From Clostridium sp. AN503 (lineage in GTDB: Bacteria; Bacillota; Clostridia; Lachnospirales; Lachnospiraceae): a stretch of DNA of 64,000 nucleotides. The stretch covers positions 2,728,001 to 2,792,000 of the forward strand of contig NZ_JBFDTP010000002.1 in assembly GCF_040719375.1 (NCBI RefSeq), written 5' to 3'. Shown here in pieces: positions 44,501-51,428 of this stretch. Under the pieces are notes generated by a model that was not told the origin of the DNA, searched no databases, and was given only the letters and a program-made list of their open reading frames with translations. The translations under genes were made by a program, and so were the position numbers. Position 1 is the stretch's first letter; every line of letters begins with the position of its first letter.

Positions 44501-45081
44501 AGCTTCTTTAAATCCTCGTAATCCAGGCACTCTACTTTCTGGATCTCATGAGAAGTACGGAACCCATCAAAGAAATGTAAAAAAGGAACATGCCCTTTGA
44601 TTGCTGCCAGATGGGATACTGCTCCAAGATCCATCGCTTCCTGCACACTGGATGACGCCATCATGGCGAATCCGGTCTGGCGGCAGGCCATAACATCTGA
44701 CTGTTCTGCAGAAATGGAAATGGCATGAGTTGCCACATTCCTCGATGCCACATGAATAACCCCCGGCTTCAGCTGTCCCGCAATCCGGTACATGGTCGGA
44801 ATCATCAACATCAGGCCCTGAGATGCTGTATAGGAAGAAGACAATACTCCGCCGTCCAGTGCACCGTGCATCGCGGATACGGCGCCGCACTCAGACTGCA
44901 TCTCAACCAGCTTCACCTGCTGGCCAAAAATATTCTTCATTCCATTTGCCGACCACTTGTCGACCAGTTCCGCCATCGGTGAAGACGGAGTGATCGGGTA
45001 AATCGCCGCTACTTCAGTAAATGCATAGGAGGCATAAGCTGCTGCTTCATTTCCATCCATTGCTCTTTTTACTTTGCTCAT
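41560..45081 (-). CDS. nifJ: Pyruvate:ferredoxin (flavodoxin) oxidoreductase, single chain
   Basis: Cytoplasmic thiamine diphosphate enzyme of 1173 residues that oxidises pyruvate to acetyl-CoA and CO2, reducing ferredoxin. Domain order matches homodimeric PFOR: domain I with AIYPITPSSPMAELVDKWS, domain II, the EKR-type region, a two-cluster ferredoxin domain with CIQCNMCSYVCPHAC and CTGCKSCVNVCPSK, then the ThDP domain with ACPGCGETPYAKL and GGDGWAYDIGYGGLDHVL. It is first in the LacI-controlled operon, so it would be induced with the carboxylate pathway. It could act on another 2-oxo acid. RBS AGAGGAAG. The 12-bp gap to the next gene indicates cotranscription. Confidence 0.96.
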   Translation of the reverse strand: MSKVKRAMDGNEAAAYASYAFTEVAAIYPITPSSPMAELVDKWSANGMKNIFGQQVKLVEMQSECGAVSAMHGALDGGVLSSSYTASQGLMLMIPTMYRIAGQLKPGVIHVASRNVATHAISISAEQSDVMACRQTGFAMMASSSVQEAMDLGAVSHLAAIKGHVPFLHFFDGFRTSHEIQKVECLDYEDLKKLVDWGELDKFRRNALNPEHPVLRTTGQYSDTYFQSREACNSYYDALPEIVEEYMNKINALTGCDYKPFNYYGAPDADRVIVVMGSSSGCVRETVDHMMARGEKVGYIDVHLYRPFSSKYFLSQLPDTVKLITVNDRTKEPGAVGEPLYEDVCSVILESGKDIRVLACRYGLASKEYTPAQVIAQFENMKAATPKNHYTIGINDDVTHLSLAYGPEVNTVPDGTISCKFWGLGSDGTVGANKNTIKIIGDHTDMNVQAYFEYDGKKSGGVTRSHLRFGRQPIRSTYLVNQADFIACHNKSYLDRYDILADAKEGANVLITCDWKGEELEKHLTAGFKKAAAQKKLHLYTIDSTAIAAELGLGNRTNTILQAAFFKITGIMPIEEAVGYMKKAILKSYGKKGEKVINMNYAAVDKGVEMVEEVEVPDRWADLAVETGQPDENLPNWIRKIQIPVNAMKGDNIPVSDFTDLPDGTMPQGTSKYEKRGIAVTVPVWDSSKCIQCNMCSYVCPHACIRPFLATGEEAAKAPEGFIMVPAVGRGMETYKYRIQTSVLDCTGCKSCVNVCPSKEKAISMKPLDDHRHEAENWEYAIALSQKKNPMGISTVKGSQFEQPLLEFPGACPGCGETPYAKLITQLFGDRMYVATATGCSQVWATSFPSFPYTTNSEGKGPAVGGSLFENNAEYGMGIWLSVEQQRMKLAMHVKELAKLTADVVLKTAAEDWLYGMNETEASKVTGTAFRAALDSYAPAAEEAALVDEIKANLDHLTKKSVWFFGGDGWAYDIGYGGLDHVLASGANVNVMVFDTEIYSNTGGQASKSTPTGAVAQFAAAGKRSKKKDLGMMAMSYGDVYVAQVAMGANPSQFLKAIIEAEAYDGPSLIIAYAPCISHGLRCGMGDVQGEIKRAVEVGYWQLYRHNPELAAEGKNPFVLDSKEPTGDFREFLRGEVRYSALERTFPEEAEDLFAKTEKEAMARYAKYKALAQ

Positions 45082-45178
45082 GATTTTCTACCTTTCTTCC
45101 TCTGAGCCGCATATGTTCTCTTCCCTTAAAACAGCTGCAGTTCACATTTTTACAATTTGTTACTGAGAATTTTCAATA

Positions 45179-45246
45179 AGTTTAACGTATTAGTATAACG
45201 TTCATCCTATGGCACAAATAATAGTTTAACGTTTTACTTTTGTCAA
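45179..45246 (-). promoter_or_regulatory. Promoter of the PFOR operon with three LacI-type operator sites
   Basis: TTGACA (45246-45241), 17-bp spacer, TATTAT (45223-45218). Site B, AGTTTAACGTTTTACT (45223-45238), fills the spacer. Sites A1 (AGTTTAACGTATTAGT, 45179-45194) and A2 (AGTATAACGTTCATCC, 45192-45207) lie just downstream of the start, 13 bp apart. The motif with central AACGTT is typical of LacI-family operators and recurs before the gene at 46735. Binding here would block transcription. Confidence 0.8.
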
Positions 45247-45337
45247 GATATTTCTGATATCCTTTTCCAATTCCAGCATTTTATCCAGTTCCATTTACAT
45301 ATTTTTGTAAGTTTTGCACAGTGCCGTTTCTGTTTGC

Positions 45338-45366
45338 TTGACAAATGGGGTCTCAATAGATAAGAT
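45338..45366 (+). promoter_or_regulatory. Promoter of the LacI-family regulator gene
   Basis: TTGACA (45338-45343), 17-bp spacer, TAAGAT (45361-45366), about 64 bp before the start codon. No full operator copy overlaps it, so the regulator may be expressed constitutively. Confidence 0.8.
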
Positions 45367-45429
45367 AGAGTTTAGTAAAACAATTATTATGGATGAGGCA
45401 ATAAAACCTGATTCCACCGGAGGTATTGG

Positions 45430-46455
45430 ATGGCTACTATAAAAGATGTCGCAAAATCAGCAGGCGTTTCCGTCACTACTGTTTCTATCATAATCAATGG
45501 TAAATCAGAAGAAAGAAAGATTTCCGCTGCAACGCAGGAGCGCGTGCAGGATGCCATGCGCGAATTGGGATATCAGCCTAATTTAAGCGCCCGCCGTCTG
45601 CGCTCACAGGACAGTAAAAAACCTGTCATTGCATTTTTCTGGCCTCTGGACTATCGCACCTCGATCCTTGCTTCATTTATGAATTCTCTGCAGGTCGAAA
45701 TCCAGCGTATTGGTTTTGACTGCGAACTGGTCATTCAAACTTACGAAAATGATAAATTAGACCAGTATGATGCTTCGATTTTAAAAAACGGATACAGCGG
45801 TATTGTGATAGGAGCCTGTTCCAACAGTGATTTAAAATACTTAGAACAGCTTTCCCCGCAAATGCCTTTAATTCTGATCAACCGCTATTCAGAGCACTTT
45901 TCCACGGTATGCACAGACAACCGGGAAATCGGTCTGATGGCTGCAAGACAATTTCGGCAGCGAGGATATACGGAAGCCGCTGTCATCGCCTCCCAGCACT
46001 CTTACGTGGCAACCGGCCTCCGCACCCAGGCTTTCCTGTATGCATGCTCTCAACTTGGTATTAACGTCCTCAGCGAGCATATTTTTAAAAATCTGGGGAC
46101 AATAGGCGGCGGATACCATGCAGCAGAAGCCTACTGCAACACACCCAATCCGCCCAAAGTGATTTTCTGTGATTCAGATGCTATGGCAATTGGTGCACTA
46201 AGCGCTTTTCATAAACACCAGAAGCAGATTCCAGAGGATGTTGAGATCCTCTCCATCGCCATGCTCGATCCCGAACATGCTGAACATACCATTCCGCCTC
46301 TAAGTGTGATCAAGATGCCCAATGAGGAGATTGGCAAGCAGTTAGTCGATATCCTGCAGGAAAAGATCACAACAAATAATCTGGAACCTACCCATATCAA
46401 CCTGGAAGCTACTCTTGTTTTGCGCGAAAGTTTCCTCGGTATTCCGAAATCATAA
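45430..46455 (+). CDS. LacI family transcriptional regulator of the carboxylate cluster
   Basis: A 341-residue repressor-type protein. The N-terminal helix-turn-helix reads MATIKDVAKSAGVSVTTVSI with the hinge ELGYQPNLSARRLRSQ. The periplasmic-binding-protein-like effector domain begins PVIAFFWPLDYRTSI and ends ATLVLRESFLGI. The gene stands between the two transcription units whose promoters carry the shared AACGTT motif, so it probably controls both. The effector could be the transported hydroxy acid or an intermediate. RBS GGAGG precedes the ATG, and a clear terminator follows. Confidence 0.93.
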   Translation: MATIKDVAKSAGVSVTTVSIIINGKSEERKISAATQERVQDAMRELGYQPNLSARRLRSQDSKKPVIAFFWPLDYRTSILASFMNSLQVEIQRIGFDCELVIQTYENDKLDQYDASILKNGYSGIVIGACSNSDLKYLEQLSPQMPLILINRYSEHFSTVCTDNREIGLMAARQFRQRGYTEAAVIASQHSYVATGLRTQAFLYACSQLGINVLSEHIFKNLGTIGGGYHAAEAYCNTPNPPKVIFCDSDAMAIGALSAFHKHQKQIPEDVEILSIAMLDPEHAEHTIPPLSVIKMPNEEIGKQLVDILQEKITTNNLEPTHINLEATLVLRESFLGIPKS

Positions 46456-46471
46456 TATCAGCGTGCTTTTT

Positions 46472-46499
46472 AAGGGTCCGGTTTCCCGGATCCTTTTTG
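46472..46499 (+). terminator. Terminator of the LacI-family gene
   Basis: Arms AAGGGTCCGG (46472-46481) and CCGGATCCTT (46486-46495) around a 4-nt loop, running into TTTTT. Confidence 0.85.
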
Positions 46500-46589
46500 T
46501 CATTTATCAGTCTTAATATTTCTGCTCCTGCTGATTCCGATATTCCTATTTTTCCAAATTTTGATTTCTTTGAGTTCCCAAATTGGGGC

Positions 46590-46648
46590 TTGACAAACAC
46601 GATTTGTTATAGTATTGTTGTTTTAACGTTTTAGTTTAACGTTACACT
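46590..46648 (+). promoter_or_regulatory. Promoter with paired LacI-type operators before the 5S-like gene
   Basis: TTGACA (46590-46595), 17-bp spacer, TATTGT (46613-46618), then two operator copies starting at the transcription start: C1 GTTTTAACGTTTTAGT (46620-46635) and C2 AGTTTAACGTTACACT (46633-46648). C2 is an almost perfect palindrome (14 of 16). C1 and C2 are 13 bp apart, the same spacing as A1 and A2 at the divergent operon. Confidence 0.8.
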
Positions 46649-46734
46649 TATCCTGATTTATAATTCCTACTTCCCGATTTGGAATTATCAACCCAATAAC
46701 ACGAATCACCTTAGAAAGAAAAGGATGTGATACT

Positions 46735-48132
46735 TTGTTCTGGAATAAACGATCAAAGCTTCCAGATGGTATAGGTGCCGCCGACTTTATCGGTGCAGGC
46801 ACTCCTCTAAAGTTCAACAGCGTAGAATTCCGAGATGGCCAGCAGTCGCTGTTCGCAACACGTATGACTACTGCCGATATGGTTCCGCTTCTGACCCGCA
46901 TGGATCAGATTGGCTACGACAGTATGGAGATGTGGGGCGGGGCAACGTTTGATGTCGCTGTCCGTTTTTTAAAAGAAGATCCGTGGGACCGTGTCCGCGA
47001 GTTCAAAAAATACGTGAAGAAAACGCCTCTTAAGATGGTTCTTCGGGCACAGAACCTGGTCGGATACAAAGCTTATCCGGATGATATTGTAGAAAAGTTT
47101 GTAGAGACAGCGGCGGCAGCCGGTATTGATATTTTCCTGATCTTTGACGCGCTGCAGGATTTACGCAACTGTGAATCCGCTTTTCGCGCGGTAAAAAAAG
47201 CGGGAAAGAAAATAGAAGGTTCTGTACAATACAACGTCAGTCCTTTTCATACCACCGAGGTATTTGTTCAGAATGCTTTAGAGCAGGAAAAGATGGGGGC
47301 TTCCCTTATGCACGTTGAGGATATGGCCGGTCTGATGACCCCGCAGGCCGCCTACGAGCTGATATCTGCATTGAAAAAAGCTCTGAAAATACCGGTCCAC
47401 CTACACTGCCACTGTACTGGGGGGATGGCTGAAATGGCATACTGGGAAGCGGTCCGGGCCGGGGTTGATGGTCTGGACGTGTGCGTTTCCGCTATGTCCA
47501 TGGGACCGGCGCATCCTCCGATTGAAAGCTTTGCTGCTGCACTGAAAGGAACCAGCCGGGATCCCCAAATTGATGTCGGACAGTTTAAATCCATCAATGA
47601 TGACTTTATGAAGCTTCGCAAGAAATACGCTGATTTTGAAACAAAACTTGTAGGTGTTGACGTTGGCTGCCTTCAGCATCAGGTACCAGGCGGCATGCTC
47701 TCGAATCTGGAAAGTCAGTTGACCGCTATGAAGCTGTACGATCGTCTTCCGGAAGTTCTGGAAGAAGTAACACGTGTCCGTGCAGATATGGGTTATCCCC
47801 CTCTTGCAACGCCATCCAGCCAGATGTGCGGCGCACAGGCAACTACCAATGTCCTGACCGGTCAGCGTTATATGATGGTCAGCAAAGAATTAAAAGAATA
47901 CTGTCGCGGAATGTATGGTATGCCACCGGGACCGATCTCCCCTGAACTGATCGAAAAAGCTCTCGGTGATGAAACGTCATCTTTCCCCCGCCCGGGTGAT
48001 ATGCTCCAGCCTGGATTCGAAGCTGCCAAAGCTGAAATCAGTTCTCTGGCACAAAACGATGAAGACGTCCTTACATATGCCATGTTCCCAAACTATGCAC
48101 CTGATTTTCTTAAAATCAAATATGGTTTATAG
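46735..48132 (+). CDS. Carboxyltransferase-domain protein (5S/OadA/PycB family) lacking the active-site lysine and a biotin domain
   Basis: A 465-residue TIM-barrel protein of the HMGL-like superfamily. It resembles the transcarboxylase 5S subunit and the OadA catalytic domain throughout: MEMWGGATFDVAVRFLKEDP, RAQNLVGYKAYPDDIVEKFV, VPGGMLSNLESQL, and a C-terminal DEDVLTYAMFPNYAPDF. Metal ligands Asp34 and the HxH at 224-226 (VHLHCHCTGG) remain. The lysine that is carbamylated in the family (IKDMA) is Glu195 in VEDMAGL, and DAHQS reads DGQQS. There is no biotinyl domain. It may be a decarboxylase, aldolase or lyase. The TTG start has AAGGA nine bases upstream. Confidence 0.85.
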   Translation: MFWNKRSKLPDGIGAADFIGAGTPLKFNSVEFRDGQQSLFATRMTTADMVPLLTRMDQIGYDSMEMWGGATFDVAVRFLKEDPWDRVREFKKYVKKTPLKMVLRAQNLVGYKAYPDDIVEKFVETAAAAGIDIFLIFDALQDLRNCESAFRAVKKAGKKIEGSVQYNVSPFHTTEVFVQNALEQEKMGASLMHVEDMAGLMTPQAAYELISALKKALKIPVHLHCHCTGGMAEMAYWEAVRAGVDGLDVCVSAMSMGPAHPPIESFAAALKGTSRDPQIDVGQFKSINDDFMKLRKKYADFETKLVGVDVGCLQHQVPGGMLSNLESQLTAMKLYDRLPEVLEEVTRVRADMGYPPLATPSSQMCGAQATTNVLTGQRYMMVSKELKEYCRGMYGMPPGPISPELIEKALGDETSSFPRPGDMLQPGFEAAKAEISSLAQNDEDVLTYAMFPNYAPDFLKIKYGL

Positions 48133-48170
48133 CCACTTAAATATAAAAATCAAAGCAGGAGAAACTAACC

Positions 48171-48566
48171 ATGAAACAGGAAGATTCGCAAAAGCTGGAA
48201 CGTTCCATCCAAATATTAAAAGAGTTGCATGAAGCGCGCGGCGGCAGCCTTTTGGATTCCCATCGTGCTATGGGAAATGACCCGAACCTGATCAATATGT
48301 TTTTGCAGCAATATGTAAATTGCAATAAAAAAGATATTTCCATTCCAAAAAAATATCGGGAGCTTATCGTAATGGCTATTGGCATGGCTACCGGTACGGA
48401 AACAACGATGAAAGTGCATGCTAAAATTGCCATGGAGAACGGCGCAACCATTGACGAAGTATTTGAAGTCCTCCGCATCATTTTCTTTACTTGCGGCGTG
48501 ACCAAATTACTTCCTGCTCTTGAGACTTTAGGCGATCTGTTTGAACCGATAGAGATGCCAGAATAA
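48171..48566 (+). CDS. Carboxymuconolactone decarboxylase (CMD/AhpD-fold) family protein without CxxC
   Basis: A 131-residue all-helical protein of the CMD fold. The core helix reads YRELIVMAIGMATGTETTMK followed by VHAKIAMENGATIDEVFEVL. In peroxidase-type AhpD members this region has CxxCxxxH. Here the positions are Thr76, Thr79 and His83, so it is not a thiol peroxidase. Gamma-CMD decarboxylates a tricarboxylate-derived lactone, which makes a decarboxylase or lactone role conceivable in this pathway. RBS AGGAG, 38 bp after the 5S-like gene and surely cotranscribed with it. Confidence 0.8.
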   Translation: MKQEDSQKLERSIQILKELHEARGGSLLDSHRAMGNDPNLINMFLQQYVNCNKKDISIPKKYRELIVMAIGMATGTETTMKVHAKIAMENGATIDEVFEVLRIIFFTCGVTKLLPALETLGDLFEPIEMPE

Positions 48567-48592
48567 TATACTTACTTCTCCATGAATTTCTT

Positions 48593-48621
48593 TTGACAAC
48601 TCGGCCTGCCTATGGTATCGT
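48593..48621 (+). promoter_or_regulatory. Promoter-like sequence directly ahead of a terminator
   Basis: TTGACA (48593-48598), 17-bp spacer, TATCGT (48616-48621). Transcription from it would begin about 48628 and meet the terminator hairpin at 48631-48677, so only a stub RNA of about 50 nt would be made. Confidence 0.4.
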
Positions 48622-48630
48622 CTTTATAAG

Positions 48631-48677
48631 AAACGGGCTTGCACAACTCACCTTGTTGTGGCCTGCCCGTTTTTTAT
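48631..48677 (+). terminator. Terminator of the 5S-like/CMD transcript
   Basis: AAACGGGC (48631) pairs with GCCCGTTT (48665 on), with an inner ACAAC/GTTGT pairing, followed by a T-run. It lies 65 bp after the CMD stop. Confidence 0.85.
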
Positions 48678-48796
48678 TGCAATCATGACAGATATCATTC
48701 GCTTTACCCCAATACTATTTCCTTATCTCCCCACTGCCATGCATAACCCACCCTAATTCTCCACATACTAATGCCCAACCAAAGGAGGTCCGCATT

Positions 48797-48979
48797 ATGA
48801 ACTTAGATAAACCCGTATGCAACTGCATGAAAGTGACAAACCGCAAGATCAAAGAGGCCGTAGAATCCGGCGCCCAGACCCTGCAGGAGGTACAATCGAT
48901 CACCAAAGCAGGCACATGCTGTAAAAAATGCTGCGACAACATCCAGCATCTCATTGATCACTTTTTAAACGAACAATAA
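48797..48979 (+). CDS. BFD-like [2Fe-2S]-binding mini-protein
   Basis: A 60-residue protein of the bacterioferritin-associated ferredoxin type. Ligand pattern: PVCNC (Cys8, Cys10) and, 31 residues on, GTCCKKCCD (Cys42 and Cys45 in the CxxC spacing). The helical middle TNRKIKEAVESGAQTLQEV matches the BFD helix-turn-helix. Such domains release iron from bacterioferritin or serve as Fe-S modules of nitrite reductase and other enzymes. RBS AAAGGAGG. It stands alone, after the terminator of the carboxylate cluster and convergent to the DJ-1 gene. Confidence 0.88.
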   Translation: MNLDKPVCNCMKVTNRKIKEAVESGAQTLQEVQSITKAGTCCKKCCDNIQHLIDHFLNEQ

Positions 48980-48996
48980 ACCTCCCCATTCCAGCG

Positions 48997-49632
48997 CTAC
49001 TTCCCCGCAGCTTCCACATCCCAGGAAGTCGCATCCTCCGGCATCGCCGCAGAACACAATCCCAGTTTATGAAAAGAATACCACTCCATGATCTTTTCCT
49101 CCGGCGCCGCCTTCAAAGCAAGCAGTACTTCCCTCGCAAATTCCAACGCCGCAGTCCCATTGGCCGTCACAATATTTCCATCTGCCACCGCCTGTTCCCT
49201 TCGGTAATACTCCTCACCTGTGTATACCTCACCAGCCCAGGCCTTCATATCCTCCAAATCATTACTTGTATGTTTCACCTGATTTAAGACCCCTGTCGTC
49301 CCTAAAAACGCGGAAGCATCACAGATGCCTCCCAACACTCTTCCAGCCTCAAAACATTTTTCCACCAATGGTTTGACCTGTTGCGCAGCTTCCGTTCTCC
49401 AGGACATCCCTCCGATTAAAATAAGAGCCTCATAGTCATCCGGTACGCTATAAATATCATAATCAGGCAGTGCGTGAAAACCTCCGATCGAGGACACGGC
49501 TTCTTTTGTCATCGACACCGTTTTCGACTCATACACCCCCTGCCCCAGCATCGACAACGCGGATGACAGATATGCACCCTCCCAGTCCGCATATTTCTCC
49601 AATATTACAAATAAAATTATTTTCTTTTTCAT
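48997..49632 (-). CDS. DJ-1/PfpI family protein
   Basis: A 211-residue class I glutamine amidotransferase-like protein. It begins MKKKIILFVILEKYADWEGA, with the conserved acidic residue in the DWEGA segment. ALILIGGMSWR and the nucleophile elbow LGGICDASAFLG (cysteine near residue 104) follow. Members act as chaperone-like stress proteins, deglycase/glyoxalase-like enzymes or amidases. The gene is single, with RBS AAGGA. Nothing in the context narrows the function. Confidence 0.88.
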   Translation of the reverse strand: MKKKIILFVILEKYADWEGAYLSSALSMLGQGVYESKTVSMTKEAVSSIGGFHALPDYDIYSVPDDYEALILIGGMSWRTEAAQQVKPLVEKCFEAGRVLGGICDASAFLGTTGVLNQVKHTSNDLEDMKAWAGEVYTGEEYYRREQAVADGNIVTANGTAALEFAREVLLALKAAPEEKIMEWYSFHKLGLCSAAMPEDATSWDVEAAGK

Positions 49633-49770
49633 GCTTTTTCCTTTTCTATTTTTTGTTTTATTAAGAATTCCTCTGTCTGCTGTTTTGATAAATTGTCCGA
49701 TTGGACAGTCACTTTTTGCAGATGCTCCGGGGGCTTCACCCCCGAAGCAACGATTGGTTTCCCAAAAAGA

Positions 49771-50631
49771 TTATCTGACGATCTTTACAAATTCATCCAT
49801 GGATCTCATACCAACTGCCGCTTTCAGATAGTCTCCCAAAACTCCCAGATCCCGTTCCTCAAGCACGCGCTGCCTGATATCCTCCGGCACAGGCCCATAT
49901 GCTGATATAATCTCCAAAATTGCCTCTGCTCTTCCTTCTGCTTTTCCTTCCGCCTTTGCATCCCTGCGTTCCTGATCGATCAGTTCCTGAAGCAGCATAT
50001 AATTTACCTCCAGTCTCCTGTCTGACTTTACATAGTTCATTGCTTTTTGTATGTTCTGGATCAGGGAATCTTCGTAATCCACCTGCATGTTTTTCAAATC
50101 TTCCCTCACAAAATTCAGGAAATTCACCAAACGCTCGGGGACTTCCTCCGGATTCTTTCCGCAGGTGCTTAAAAATATGCTTCTGCAGCCATCTCCCATG
50201 GACTCACCTGTCTCCAGGCACCGGTTCTCAAAAACATACCGGTAACGCTGCGCACCAAAAGGATCAAAATCACAAAGAAAAATAACATACGAATCCGGAA
50301 GCTGCGCGTAGGGAACTCCGGTTCCCAGCATCTCCATGTCCATCTGGCTGTGATAGTAACGAACCCGCTTCCCTATGGCTTCCTGTGAGCCTACCTGCAT
50401 CTCCACATTATAGCGGCGGTGTTTTTCATCCCTGGCCATAATATCCAGGCGTACACTCTTATACTCCGGATGATAAAGGATACTTTTCTCGTAATCCACC
50501 TGGACTTCCTCAATGGGAAACCCCAGCAGCATCTCCAGAAATTCCCGGCACACATTCTCCCTTGACATGACCGCACAGAACATAAAATTATTCTTAAACG
50601 GCAAATCCTGTAAAGCATTCTTTTGTATCAT
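49771..50631 (-). CDS. Rpn family recombination-promoting nuclease / PD-(D/E)XK family transposase-like protein
   Basis: A 286-residue protein of the family annotated as Rpn nuclease or putative transposase. Start MIQKNALQDLPFKNNFMFCA, then the nuclease core with VRLDIMARDEKHRRYNVEMQ (the D and ExQ of the PD-(D/E)XK fold) and YYHSQMDMEMLGTG. A helical tail contains the typical AEGKAEGRAEAILE repeat before the C-terminus. Such genes occur in many copies in Lachnospiraceae and change by recombination in their C-termini. RBS GGAGG precedes the ATG at 50631. No terminal inverted repeats flank it. Confidence 0.88.
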   Translation of the reverse strand: MIQKNALQDLPFKNNFMFCAVMSRENVCREFLEMLLGFPIEEVQVDYEKSILYHPEYKSVRLDIMARDEKHRRYNVEMQVGSQEAIGKRVRYYHSQMDMEMLGTGVPYAQLPDSYVIFLCDFDPFGAQRYRYVFENRCLETGESMGDGCRSIFLSTCGKNPEEVPERLVNFLNFVREDLKNMQVDYEDSLIQNIQKAMNYVKSDRRLEVNYMLLQELIDQERRDAKAEGKAEGRAEAILEIISAYGPVPEDIRQRVLEERDLGVLGDYLKAAVGMRSMDEFVKIVR

Positions 50632-50763
50632 ACCTACCTCCGTCCCAGACAGAGGAATTCTACTTATATTGTAACACAACGATTTTCATGTTACCAGACT
50701 ATTTCAGACTCAAAATTGTTTTTTCAAATTTCTTCTCCGACAAAATCTCATGGGTCACCAGCT

Positions 50764-51222
50764 TCATGTTCCAGATGCTTTTACCATCTCCTCATAGCAA
50801 AGATAATCACCATTGTCCGTAATGATCTGATGGAAGGACACTGCTGTGTACCCTCTTTTTAAATACATGGCTTTCGCCGGCAGGGAAGAATCCAGCTGTA
50901 TGGTATCGTATCTGCCGGTTATCCTGTCCTCTGCAAAGTCTAACAATTCAGTTCCATATCCTCTTTTCTGAAAAACTGGTTCCACAAATAACCGCTCTAT
51001 CTCATTTTCCCGGATCGTGACCGTTCCAGCTGCCTTTCCGTCCACCTCCAGAACATAAACCAGCCGCTGTTCCAGATCTTTTCTCACGTTGCCGCTGCTG
51101 TGATGGCACAGGAAAAAGTTCACCGCCCCTTCCGGATAATATCTGGGATATACCGTTTCTATGGTGCGTTTTACCAGCTCAATAATGGTATCGGCCTCCG
51201 CCGGTTCAGCAATTCTGATCAT
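50764..51222 (-). CDS. GNAT family N-acetyltransferase
   Basis: A 152-residue acyltransferase. MIRIAEPAEADTIIELVKRT at the start, VTIRENEIERLFVEPVFQKR leading into the acetyl-CoA loop QKRGYGTELLDFAE, then LDSSLPAKAMYLKRGYTAVS. It ends EEMVKASGT. RBS GGAGG precedes the ATG. It belongs to the broad YafP/small-molecule branch with no assigned substrate, and is not closely similar to the acetyltransferase at 17623. Confidence 0.88.
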   Translation of the reverse strand: MIRIAEPAEADTIIELVKRTIETVYPRYYPEGAVNFFLCHHSSGNVRKDLEQRLVYVLEVDGKAAGTVTIRENEIERLFVEPVFQKRGYGTELLDFAEDRITGRYDTIQLDSSLPAKAMYLKRGYTAVSFHQIITDNGDYLCYEEMVKASGT

Positions 51223-51315
51223 AATTTATTCCTCCACCCCAATTCTAACACATTGCCCACATCCCCACAATCCTTTTCCCCAGGAAGTCCACAACAGAAA
51301 AAGACCATTTCACAT

Positions 51316-51360
51316 CAAAAACGGCTCCCGCCCGCAGATCTCTCCACAGGCAGGAACCGC
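51316..51360 (-). terminator. Terminator of the sugar operon
   Basis: On the minus strand CGGTTCCTGCC and GGGCGGGAGCCG pair (with one G-U and one bulge) and run into TTTTTG. It lies about 70 bases after the isomerase stop. Confidence 0.65.
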
Positions 51361-51428
51361 CACAATTCTATTCCTGCATCATATTTTCCTGCATCATTTC
51401 TTCATACAGCGCTTATGCCGGATACATT

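Noticed and set aside
49771..50631. Complete insertion sequence
   Set aside because: The Rpn-type gene is often labelled a transposase, but no terminal inverted repeats or target duplications flank it, so only the gene is reported.
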